DNA of 7,101 bases from Peptostreptococcaceae bacterium (GCA_016650135.1 JAENWH010000095.1:1-7101); one strand, 5' to 3'. Counted from the stretch's first letter, positions 1-6,959 are shown. The notes: generated from the sequence alone by a model not told the origin. Made by a program: numbers and translations.

Positions 1-714
1 CTCACAACTGTCTTCATCCAGTATTTCCTTCCGTTGCTTCCAATCGGGCATGAGGATGGTCATAAAGGTATAGAACTCACCATCATGATTTCGATATTTA
101 AAATGCACCAGCTCATGAAGCACAACATAGTCAATACAGAACTTTGGAGCTTTGATTAGTTCACGGTTAAGCATGATACTGTTTTTATCTTTGATACACG
201 ATCCCCATCGGGCTTTCATGGTTCTGATCTGAATTTCCGGCATTTCAATATCGTATTTTTCCACAAGAAGATGGACCCGTTTAAGGCTGGCAAGAAAATT
301 CAAATCGGCCTTTTTTTTAAACCATTCTTTCATCAACTTTTCTTTACGGGGCCGGTCTTTGCGATCCCTGATCTTAAGCTCAATGAAGCCCCGGTAGTAT
401 TTAACCGATTCTTCATCACATTCCTCTACTTTAAGCCGGTACTGCTTCCCCAGGTACTTAAAGGATTCACCGCTCACATATTCTTTTTCACTGCTCTGTT
501 CCGGCTGTACATCTTTAAAATAACCCATATTTTTAACAATCCAGGGTGCTTTTTCTTTGACAAATTTCAGTATATAATCAATTGGTACCTTTGGGTTTGC
601 TGATACCTCAACGGTCATATCCGGTTTCACATTCAGGTTGATGTTCTTGACATTTTTTCTGACCAGCAGAAATTCAATGGTTCTTTCGCCATAGTTTACA
701 CAATGTTTTTCCAT
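1..714 (-). CDS. YgjP-like (DUF45) zinc metallopeptidase, 3' end cut by window edge
   Basis: The frame is open from ATG at 714-712 to the window edge, giving 238 residues and no stop. The protein is a predicted soluble zinc-dependent peptidase of the YgjP-like/DUF45 group, often labelled M48-family or SprT-like. What is seen: an RWGSC motif at residues 169-173, then DYVVLHELVHFKYRNH, in which H200, E201, H204 and H210 fit an HExxH zinc site with a third histidine ligand. No signal peptide or membrane segment is visible. Family members of this type are about 230-245 residues, so only a short tail should be missing. The ATG is chosen because AGGTGG (725-720) sits 5 nt upstream; an in-frame GTG at 723-721 overlaps that site and is less likely. 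The gene starts 9 bp after hsdR, and its ribosome site overlaps the hsdR stop, so coupled translation is likely. Substrate unknown; a role in restriction control is only inference. Confidence 0.88.
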   Translation of the reverse strand, partial: MEKHCVNYGERTIEFLLVRKNVKNINLNVKPDMTVEVSANPKVPIDYILKFVKEKAPWIVKNMGYFKDVQPEQSSEKEYVSGESFKYLGKQYRLKVEECDEESVKYYRGFIELKIRDRKDRPRKEKLMKEWFKKKADLNFLASLKRVHLLVEKYDIEMPEIQIRTMKARWGSCIKDKNSIMLNRELIKAPKFCIDYVVLHELVHFKYRNHDGEFYTFMTILMPDWKQRKEILDEDSCE

Positions 715-723
715 GAGAACCAC

Positions 724-3700
724 CTAATAGCGCCTTAAAGCCACTGTTTTAATGTCCTCGATAATCCGATCAACCTGGGCATAAGTCAAGCCTGTAAAAC
801 AAGTCTTCTTCAAATTATAAAAAAGCTCATCCAAGGCTGTTGAAATATCGTTATGGACATCAGGATTATCATGCCAGTCTACTTTGCTATGTTCCTTTAT
901 GATGAGATCCACGTCCACCGCAACATCTGCCAAGATATTTTCATAATTGTATATTTCAGGGGGCTCATGAACGGCTGTACCATCCTTGACACTGTATGAA
1001 CTGTCATTTTCCAGGGATTCCTTTACAACCCCATAAAAGGCCTGGGCATTGATATTGTGCTTAATCTTCTGTGGATAGGTTATGCCGGAATATCCTTTTC
1101 GGTAATCTTCTTTCACTTCACTCATTCTTCTCAGGTAATCGGCATCGGAGATTCGTTTTTCTTTGTAGGCAGCAATGATCTCTTCGATGCGCTCAGAGAA
1201 TTTTTTATAGAAGATGGGGTTTTCATCCCATTTTCCGGTGATGCTCTTGGTCATTCTGGTTCTGATGGCATCGGCTTTGGCTCTGGGGGAACCCAGTCTT
1301 AGCAGTTCTTCCTCAAACTCTTCTTTGTTCAGAATGTCAACCGGTGCGGTGATGATGAGCACGTCTTCGGCTGCAATATAGGTATCCATTAGATTTCTCA
1401 TTTTGGCTTCATATTCTTTGTGGTCAATGGCATCGGAGTATCTCAGTTTAACAGATGCTCTCAACTCCTGGTAGAACTTCAGTTCTTTTTTGAAATGATT
1501 GAGTTCATCTTTGCCCAGGGCATTATAAACATGCTCAGACTCCAGAGCGATTCCCAGATACTTGCCAAATTGACACAGTTCATTGTAAAAATCATTTCGT
1601 ATTGCATCATCCGCGAGCACCAGTTCATAGGCTTCATGGTCACTTTTGTTTTTAACACCTTTGAACAGCCCAACAAGATTTGAGTATGCTTGTTTAAGTA
1701 AACCGATGGTTCCAACCACATCAACAAGAGCCCCTGAAATGTCTTCCCCATCAAAATTTTCAAGTCCTGCCCCGGAGTAAGTCTTCATGGCAGAGTCCAA
1801 TTCCTGAATGAGACCCCGGTAATCGATGATCAAACCATAATCTTTTCCTTCATAGAGGCGGTTCACCCGGGCGATGGCCTGGAGGAGGTTGTGTTCTTTT
1901 AAAGGTTTATCCACGTATAGCACACTGGCTCTGGGGGCGTCAAAGCCTGTCAGCAGTTTATCCACAACAATCAGGATGTCAATGCTATCGCCAACAATGA
2001 ATTCGTTTTTCATACGTTCTTCATATTTGGCAGGATCTGCATAATCCTTCATCAATTTGTTCCAGAACTTAACCACTCGATCTTTGGGTTCTTCATCCAC
2101 TTCGTCATAGCCTTCACGCTGATCCGGTGGTGACATAATCACGGCGGTGTTAATATCCCCAAATTCTTCAAAGGCTTCAAAGTATCGGATGGCATCAAAC
2201 TTTGAATTGGTGGCAAGCATGGCTTTGGCAAAAGTCCCTTTATAAAACTTGGAAAAATGAACGTAGATATCATCTGCAATGAGGCGAATCCGTTGTTCTG
2301 AGGATGCGATGGCTTCATACTGACTCCACTTGGCTTTAAGCATTTCAGCCTGTTTCTCATCAAGATTTCTGACAATCATGGCAATACGCTTGTCAATGGC
2401 CGCACGATTAACTGTCTGTTCAACATAGCGGCCTTCATAGAGAAGAGGTACAATGGCGCCATCATCAACACCGTCTTTAATGGTATATTTATGGATCATT
2501 CGCCCCCCAAATTTACTGACGGTTTTCTTGTCTTTCTTCATGAGGGGTGTTCCGGTAAAGCCTAAATAGCAGGCATTGGGAAAGATGTTCTTCATCTTAA
2601 TGTAAAGCTCTCCATACTGGCTGCGATGGGATTCATCGATTAAAACAAAAATATCCTTTGATTTAACCGGTTCCTGATACTTGGCAGCGGTGTCAAACTT
2701 ATGCACAAGCGAGGTAATGATGTCGGCTTTTCGGTCATTAATTAGTGCAATCAGATTTCTTCCACTGCTGGCTTTTGCAGCTCTCAGTCGTGAGTGATTA
2801 AAGGTTTGATGGATCTGGTCATCCAGATCAATACGATCGGTAATTACCAGCACTTGGGGGTGAACATGTGCCATCTCCGAGAGAATATACCGTGCCAGCA
2901 TCACCATGGTCAGCGATTTGCCTGAACCCTGGGTATGCCAAATAACACCGGACTGACGGTTTCCGTTTTTGTCCGATTCTTGAATCGTTCGGATGATTTC
3001 TTTGACGGCAAAGTATTGCTGGTAACGTGTAATCTTCTTTACTTTATTGTCATAGAGGGTGAAGAAGCGAATAATATCCAGGATACGCTTGGGATGAAAT
3101 AAGGCCACCATGCTTTTGTCCTGGAAAGTTGGGATTCGATCATCAACCGCTTGTTCAAGGACGTCTTTAAACCAGGTATATTCACAGGATTCTGAATCTT
3201 CTTTCCATAGAGACCAGAAGTTCTTGGGAGTATAGACGGTGGCATACTGGGTATCGTTTTTATTAGTAGCCATAACGATCTGGACGTATTTGAATAGATT
3301 CGGGGCATAATCCTGCCCCTGATTTCGAAGCATTTGACTGATTCCCTGATCCACCGAAATCGACGCCTTTTTGCATTCAATGACTGCTATGGGAATCCCG
3401 TTGATGAAAAGAACGATATCCGGTCGGATGGTTCCCTGGGCATCATCTTTCTCCACTGAAAATTCCTCGACCACATGAAATACATTGTTTTCAGGATGAT
3501 CCCAATCGATGTAGTTAATGTTAAACGAACGGACGCCATCAGCGTCAGAAACAATTTCCGGGTAACTTCTGCCAAGCAGCAGGGAATCATAAATCTTCTC
3601 ATTGGTTTTAATCAGTCCGTCAGTCAGGGCTTCATCGATGTCCTCCATGGCTTGTAAAATGTTTTTCTCGGAAAACTGATAAGTAACACTTTTGTATTCA

Positions 3701-3879
3701 TACTCATTAATGGCCTTAAGACGCTCGTACAAGATGTCTTTTAAGATAACATTATGCAAGTTTCCACGCATGGACTGGGCTTCTGTTGGTGAAATCTGGG
3801 TATACCCCATATTTTCAAGAACCTCGAGTGCAGGCTTCTGGGAAATATTCAGTTCATCATATTCTTTTGCTTTTTCCAA
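724..3879 (-). CDS. hsdR: Type I restriction enzyme subunit R (HsdR), nuclease and translocase
   Basis: HsdR is the subunit that, bound to the HsdM-HsdS methyltransferase, pulls DNA past the complex using ATP and cuts unmodified DNA at a distance from the site. The 1051 residues are full family length. The N-terminal part holds a PD-(D/E)xK-type nuclease site: RPD with D154, then IECKK with E168 and K170. Superfamily 2 helicase motifs follow in order: Walker A HTQGSGKS (315-322), DESH box (415-418), TGTP (442-445), LLTGFDAP (642-649) and QAIARVNR (667-674). The remaining C-terminal ~370 residues are helical and charged, as in HsdR proteins with a DUF3387-like tail that docks on the methyltransferase. 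The start is TTG, with GAGGTGA four bases upstream and in-frame stops (TAA, TGA) just before it, so no longer form is possible. It lies 39 bp after hsdS with no terminator between. All catalytic motifs are intact. Confidence 0.97.
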   Translation of the reverse strand: MEKAKEYDELNISQKPALEVLENMGYTQISPTEAQSMRGNLHNVILKDILYERLKAINEYEYKSVTYQFSEKNILQAMEDIDEALTDGLIKTNEKIYDSLLLGRSYPEIVSDADGVRSFNINYIDWDHPENNVFHVVEEFSVEKDDAQGTIRPDIVLFINGIPIAVIECKKASISVDQGISQMLRNQGQDYAPNLFKYVQIVMATNKNDTQYATVYTPKNFWSLWKEDSESCEYTWFKDVLEQAVDDRIPTFQDKSMVALFHPKRILDIIRFFTLYDNKVKKITRYQQYFAVKEIIRTIQESDKNGNRQSGVIWHTQGSGKSLTMVMLARYILSEMAHVHPQVLVITDRIDLDDQIHQTFNHSRLRAAKASSGRNLIALINDRKADIITSLVHKFDTAAKYQEPVKSKDIFVLIDESHRSQYGELYIKMKNIFPNACYLGFTGTPLMKKDKKTVSKFGGRMIHKYTIKDGVDDGAIVPLLYEGRYVEQTVNRAAIDKRIAMIVRNLDEKQAEMLKAKWSQYEAIASSEQRIRLIADDIYVHFSKFYKGTFAKAMLATNSKFDAIRYFEAFEEFGDINTAVIMSPPDQREGYDEVDEEPKDRVVKFWNKLMKDYADPAKYEERMKNEFIVGDSIDILIVVDKLLTGFDAPRASVLYVDKPLKEHNLLQAIARVNRLYEGKDYGLIIDYRGLIQELDSAMKTYSGAGLENFDGEDISGALVDVVGTIGLLKQAYSNLVGLFKGVKNKSDHEAYELVLADDAIRNDFYNELCQFGKYLGIALESEHVYNALGKDELNHFKKELKFYQELRASVKLRYSDAIDHKEYEAKMRNLMDTYIAAEDVLIITAPVDILNKEEFEEELLRLGSPRAKADAIRTRMTKSITGKWDENPIFYKKFSERIEEIIAAYKEKRISDADYLRRMSEVKEDYRKGYSGITYPQKIKHNINAQAFYGVVKESLENDSSYSVKDGTAVHEPPEIYNYENILADVAVDVDLIIKEHSKVDWHDNPDVHNDISTALDELFYNLKKTCFTGLTYAQVDRIIEDIKTVALRRY

Positions 3880-3890
3880 ATGATCACCTC
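3880..3890 (-). promoter_or_regulatory. hsdR ribosome binding site deciding a TTG start
   Basis: On the minus strand GAGGTGA (3890-3884) is followed by TCAT and then TTG (3879-3877). The next in-frame ATG is codon 24, with no comparable ribosome site. The site also overlaps a two-codon frame ATG-AGG-TGA (3892-3884). The strong ribosome site combined with a weak start codon suggests that restriction-subunit translation is held below that of the methyltransferase subunits, both of which start with ATG. Confidence 0.75.
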
Positions 3891-3918
3891 ATTTTTATTC
3901 TGAATGATAGGGTGCTGT

Positions 3919-5187
3919 TTAGCATTGTACTCTGACAATACCGGTTAATAGGAGTTGCATCAGGCCTTTTTTTTGGAGTTTGAGGGCTGAGAGTTCTTGT
4001 TGATAAAGCTTAATGGATTTATCACATTCTAGAAGAATAGCAACTATTCCCTCTTGCTCATTAAGCTCGGGTAATTTAATAATTATTTTTTTCACCATTC
4101 CTGCATTTAAATTTGACTGAGTTCCTGTTTGCCCTTGTAATTTTAGTTTTTCTTTTAATGACGTCAAGTAATAATACAAATATTCATTATTTAAATTTAT
4201 TTTGGGACGTATACCTAAAATTGCTTGACTCGAAGTTAGTTCAACCTCTGAAATACTACAAAGACCTATTGAAGCGTACATGGCATATAGGACAGTTCCA
4301 ACTGGGTAAAGCACAGCTGAACTACTGTTTAATCCCAAATTTGATATCTTACGTTCAGTAGAATCGATATACTTCCCCTTTTTAGTCATATCTGATATTG
4401 AAACCCAAGGTATATCTCCATCGTAATATTTGGGCATTGTTGATTTCGGTGTACCACCACTATTCATATCAGAAATTTTCCCTAACTCAAATTCCTTCCA
4501 CTCCCCATCAAACCCAGGGAGCCTTACTTCGCCGGTTAAAAGCTTTTTCATCAGACTTTTTTTTTGTAGCTTCTTTTCTTCGATGAGATGTTCTTTAAGT
4601 TCAATGGCTTCGTCCCAAGTTGAGAGGATGGTTGCGATTTTTTGTTGCTCTTTAATTTTTGTTAATGGAATCATTATATCTTTAATAATAGATCCACTTA
4701 AATTTTTTTGGTTTCCATCCATACTGAGTTTTCGAATGCTTTCATAATTGTGTTCTAAAAAATAATATACAAACTTCACATTTTCATTTTTCACTTGTAT
4801 GGCACAACACGCTTGATTTGTAGCAGCTGTAATTTTCAGAATTCCAACTTTTCCTCTTGTTACACCCTGCCCATACATCGCCATAAGTATTGTCAGTGGT
4901 GGATATAATTTTGCAGCTGAATTACTTAAACCTATCTCAGTTATATATTCATCAACACAGGTGATTTCATTGAAAGCTATCAAAGATGTGGTTACCCACG
5001 GAACGTTTCCATTCCAATAGTTTTCTACATTCCTGCTTGGAGTCCCCCCACTTGATATTTCTGCCAACTCACTTAATTTTTTAATGTCCCATTCCGTAGG
5101 TATAACTCCACATTTAGTTTTTTTATACCCCTCTGGAACTCTAAAAGATTTTGTATTCTTAATACGTTCTCTGATTTCTAGTTTCAT
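3919..5187 (-). CDS. hsdS: Type I restriction-modification specificity subunit S (HsdS)
   Basis: HsdS selects the bipartite DNA target for both methylation and restriction. The 422 residues show the classical two-fold layout: target-recognition domain 1 (about 33-190), a helical central joint (about 190-220, ending QKKSLMKKLLTGEVRLPGF), target-recognition domain 2 (about 229-386), and a C-terminal joint (about 387-420, with QKKGLMQLLLTGIVRV). Both recognition domains open with an SGGTP...Y-x-G-x-x-PWV block (47-65 and 243-262) and close with similar G-x-Q-x-N-L and E-Q motifs. Each half should read one half-site; the sequence recognised cannot be deduced here. The ATG is supported by AAGGTG overlapping the hsdM stop, and the gap to hsdM is 10 bp. 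GC is only about 23-24% in sampled parts of both recognition domains against about 47% in both joints, suggesting imported domains. An A9 run lies in the central joint and an A8 run in the C-terminal joint. Confidence 0.96.
   Translation of the reverse strand: MKLEIRERIKNTKSFRVPEGYKKTKCGVIPTEWDIKKLSELAEISSGGTPSRNVENYWNGNVPWVTTSLIAFNEITCVDEYITEIGLSNSAAKLYPPLTILMAMYGQGVTRGKVGILKITAATNQACCAIQVKNENVKFVYYFLEHNYESIRKLSMDGNQKNLSGSIIKDIMIPLTKIKEQQKIATILSTWDEAIELKEHLIEEKKLQKKSLMKKLLTGEVRLPGFDGEWKEFELGKISDMNSGGTPKSTMPKYYDGDIPWVSISDMTKKGKYIDSTERKISNLGLNSSSAVLYPVGTVLYAMYASIGLCSISEVELTSSQAILGIRPKINLNNEYLYYYLTSLKEKLKLQGQTGTQSNLNAGMVKKIIIKLPELNEQEGIVAILLECDKSIKLYQQELSALKLQKKGLMQLLLTGIVRVQC
3941..3977 (-). 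repeat. hsdS joint repeat, 3' copy (contains A8 run)
   Basis: On the minus strand this stretch reads CTCC, eight A, GGCCTGATG, a variable part, then TTAACCGG, encoding LQKKGLMQLLLTG. It is a degenerate direct copy of 4532-4569. The A8 run is at 3967-3974. The CCGG ends of the two copies are 591 bp apart, exactly 197 codons, so recombination anchored there would remove one recognition domain in frame. Confidence 0.75.
4532..4569 (-). repeat. hsdS joint repeat, central copy (contains A9 run)
   Basis: On the minus strand this stretch reads CTAC, nine A, GTCTGATG, a variable part, then TTAACCGG, encoding LQKKSLMKKLLTG. The A9 run is at 4557-4565 and is the longest single-base run I saw in coding sequence in this window. 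One A fewer would give a TGA stop overlapping ATG (TGATG), with that ATG in the original frame (M213). One A more would end the protein at about residue 226. In the form given here the reading frame is intact. Confidence 0.75.
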
Positions 5188-5200
5188 CCATCACACCTTA
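5188..5200 (-). promoter_or_regulatory. hsdS ribosome binding site overlapping the hsdM stop
   Basis: The minus strand reads TAAGGTGTGATGG and then the hsdS ATG (5187-5185). The first three bases are the hsdM stop codon, so AAGGTG overlaps the end of hsdM. This fits coupled translation of M and S, which are needed in a fixed 2:1 ratio in the methyltransferase. An ATG at 5191-5189 is out of frame and soon stops, so it is not the start. Confidence 0.7.
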
Positions 5201-6730
5201 AAGCCCAAGCTCTTCAAGATACTTAGCCATCTGATTTTCAACTTCAGCTAACTCCGCCTTGATATTTGAAATATTCTCTGCCACTGCTTCCATATCCACC
5301 ATATCTTCTTCTTCAAAGGTATCCACATAGCGTGGAATATTAAGGTTATAATCATTTTCTTTGATTTCTTCTTTGGCGGCGACATAGGTAAACTTATCAA
5401 CAGTTTCATACTTCTCATAAGCATCCACAATCCGCTGAATATCTTCTTCTCTCAGCTTATTTTGATTCTTTCCCTTTTCATACATGCCATCGCCTGATGC
5501 GTCGATGAAAAGAACCTCATCTCTGTTTCTGTTTTGCTTAAATACCAAAATACAGGCCGGAATGCCAGTGCCAAAGAAAAGGTTTGAAGGTAGACCAATG
5601 ACAGCATCGAGCAAATTAATGTCAATGAGGTTTTTTCGGATTCTGCCTTCGCTAGCCCCTCTAAATAAAACCCCATGCGGAAGAACTGTTGCCATTCTAC
5701 CGCCTTCAGCCAGAGAATGGATCATGTGGAGTACAAAGGCATAATCACCCTTTGATGCTGGCGGCACACCCCATTCAAAGCGTTTATAAGGATCATTCCC
5801 TTCACTCATTTTGAAGGTCTTGTCGTCCCCCTCGCCGGCAAAGCCCATAGCCCATTTATCCAGTGAAAATGGTGGATTTGCAACAACAACCTGAAATTTC
5901 ATGAGTTTGTCATTTTCTAAATGAAGTGGGTTTGATAGGGTATCCCCCCAGGCAATTTTGGCATCGTCTATATTGTGTAGAAACATGTTCATTCGACATA
6001 ACGACTGGGTTTGTCCATTTCTTTCCTGGCCATAGATCTGTGCTTTGCCGGATGGTATTTTTTTGAATGCTCGAATTAACAATGATCCCGATCCGCAGGT
6101 TGGATCATAAATGCGATCATTCTCTTCCGGTTTAACCAGTCGCGACAAGATTTCAGAAACTTCAGAGGGTGTAAAGAATTCTCCCCCTTTTTTACCGGCA
6201 TCTGAAGCAAAATTTGCAATCATGTATTCGTAGGCATTTCCAATGACGTCTTCTTCAATCAGTCTGGATGGCCTGAGGTCTAAATCAACAAAATCTTCCA
6301 AAAGGGTTTTAAGCATGGAATTTCGTTCTTTTGTGTTCCCAAGAACTGACTCTGAGTTAAAATCGATATTTTTAAAGACACTTCTTAACTTCGTTTTATT
6401 CTCTTCTTCGACGTGTGCCAGAGCCTTGTTGATTGTTTCCCCTATGTCAGATTGATTTCTTTTATCATAGATATAATCAAAGGTAGATATTTCATCCAGA
6501 ACGAAACGTTCACGTTTCATCTGTCGATTGACCATTTCTTCATCGTTCTTGTATTTATCCATTAAAAGTTCTTTATGTTCCTTATAGATATCACTGACAT
6601 ATTTAATAAAGAGCATGACCAGTACATAGTCCTTATAAACCGATGAATCAATTTTTCCCCGGAAAGTGTCACAGGCTTTCCAAAGTGTGCTGTTAACCTC
6701 ATCTTGTGTATACTTTTTGATTTCTTTCAT
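5198..6730 (-). CDS. hsdM: Type I restriction-modification N6-adenine methyltransferase subunit M (HsdM)
   Basis: HsdM transfers a methyl group from S-adenosylmethionine to adenine N6 within the site chosen by HsdS; two M subunits pair with one S. The 510 residues match the usual length. An N-terminal helical domain (about 5-150) precedes the catalytic domain. That domain carries EFFTP (184-188), the cofactor-binding motif DPTCGSGS (209-216) and the catalytic NPPF (285-288). The acidic helical C-terminus (about 475-507) looks like a coiled coil for contact with HsdS. The ATG at 6730-6728 has GGAGGA (6743-6738) seven bases upstream, and the N-terminus reads like the family's normal start. It is first in the operon and ends 10 bp before hsdS. 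GC in a sampled stretch (5641-5760) is about 48%, unlike the recognition domains of hsdS. No broken motif was seen. Confidence 0.97.
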   Translation of the reverse strand: MKEIKKYTQDEVNSTLWKACDTFRGKIDSSVYKDYVLVMLFIKYVSDIYKEHKELLMDKYKNDEEMVNRQMKRERFVLDEISTFDYIYDKRNQSDIGETINKALAHVEEENKTKLRSVFKNIDFNSESVLGNTKERNSMLKTLLEDFVDLDLRPSRLIEEDVIGNAYEYMIANFASDAGKKGGEFFTPSEVSEILSRLVKPEENDRIYDPTCGSGSLLIRAFKKIPSGKAQIYGQERNGQTQSLCRMNMFLHNIDDAKIAWGDTLSNPLHLENDKLMKFQVVVANPPFSLDKWAMGFAGEGDDKTFKMSEGNDPYKRFEWGVPPASKGDYAFVLHMIHSLAEGGRMATVLPHGVLFRGASEGRIRKNLIDINLLDAVIGLPSNLFFGTGIPACILVFKQNRNRDEVLFIDASGDGMYEKGKNQNKLREEDIQRIVDAYEKYETVDKFTYVAAKEEIKENDYNLNIPRYVDTFEEEDMVDMEAVAENISNIKAELAEVENQMAKYLEELGL

Positions 6731-6737
6731 TCCTAAA

Positions 6738-6743
6738 TCCTCC
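6738..6743 (-). promoter_or_regulatory. hsdM ribosome binding site
   Basis: GGAGGA on the minus strand lies 7 bases before the hsdM ATG. It is close to the consensus and supports this start. Confidence 0.8.
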
Positions 6744-6755
6744 GCTAAGTATTTG

Positions 6756-6768
6756 TGTCATAATGACA
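6756..6768. promoter_or_regulatory. Perfect 13-bp palindrome in the hsdM leader, possible operator
   Basis: The plus strand reads TGTCATAATGACA: arms TGTCAT and ATGACA around a single central A. It lies between the predicted transcript start (about 6790) and the hsdM ribosome site, roughly 25 bases before the start codon. The symmetry and position are typical of a dimeric repressor site, though no regulator gene is in the window. The arms are too short and too closely spaced to form a good RNA hairpin. Confidence 0.4.
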
Positions 6769-6780
6769 TTGTTTAATTCG

Positions 6781-6837
6781 TTCAAATACAACTTTAATTA
6801 TACCATCGATAATAGATATGAAGATATCCTATTTGAA
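6781..6837. repeat. Nested inverted repeats around the hsd promoter
   Basis: Perfect 8-bp arms TTCAAATA (6781-6788) and TATTTGAA (6830-6837) flank the predicted -10 element. Inside them is an imperfect dyad, AATAGATAT (6811-6819) against ATATC-C-TATT (6824-6833), with one unpaired base, lying in the spacer and -35 region. The region is very AT-rich, so some of this symmetry may be chance. Confidence 0.4.
6797..6805 (-). promoter_or_regulatory. Predicted extended -10 promoter of the hsd operon
   Basis: The minus strand reads TGG (6805-6803) then TATAAT (6802-6797), a perfect extended -10 for the housekeeping sigma factor. The expected transcript start is near 6790, leaving a leader of about 60 bases. 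No good -35 is seen at 16-18 bp spacing, which is tolerated by extended -10 promoters. The tRNA terminator upstream supports the need for a promoter here. Confidence 0.6.
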
Positions 6838-6927
6838 TTATTTTTCGATACATGTTTTCTTATTACGTTTTATTCTCCACATTCATTCCATTAAATTTGA
6901 TGGCTTAAATTATAAATTCTAGAACGC

Positions 6928-6959
6928 AAAAAAACCTGCTACTTTTTCGTAACAGGTTT
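6928..6959 (-). terminator. Intrinsic terminator of tRNA-Ser
   Basis: On the minus strand AAACCTGTTAC (6959-6949) pairs with GTAGCAGGTTT (6942-6932) over 11 positions, with a single G-U pair, around the loop GAAAAA. The T run covers seven bases (6934-6928), the first three being the last bases of the stem. It begins 35 bases after the tRNA end. There is no T run on the other side, so it works mainly in the minus direction and separates the tRNA from the hsd operon. Confidence 0.85.

Noticed and set aside
311..318. A8 run in the metallopeptidase gene as a contingency switch
   Set aside because: It encodes ordinary lysines, has no special stop-start arrangement that I could see, and A7-A8 runs are common in this composition.
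271..603. 110-residue plus-strand open frame
   Set aside because: It lies opposite the metallopeptidase gene, whose frame carries clear family motifs. The plus frame gives a phenylalanine-rich protein with no recognisable domain.
1057..3380. Several short open frames on both strands within hsdR
   Set aside because: HsdR is intact with all motifs in one frame; the others are out-of-frame shadows.
3811..3879. Alternative hsdR start at the first in-frame ATG (codon 24)
   Set aside because: The TTG start has GAGGTGA at good distance and yields a normal HsdR N-terminus, while codon 24 lacks a comparable site.
4113..4747. Plus-strand open frames opposite hsdS (82, 62 and 105 residues)
   Set aside because: They overlap one another and mirror the intact hsdS frame, with no motifs or ribosome sites to support expression.
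3919..5187. Invertible hsdS shufflon-type phase variation
   Set aside because: No second hsdS, silent recognition-domain cassette, inverted repeats or recombinase gene is present in the window.
6763..6894. 43-codon plus-strand open frame between hsdM and the tRNA
   Set aside because: No ribosome site precedes it, its start lies inside the palindrome, it crosses the predicted hsd promoter, and its product is a low-complexity F/Y/N-rich string typical of AT-rich spacer.
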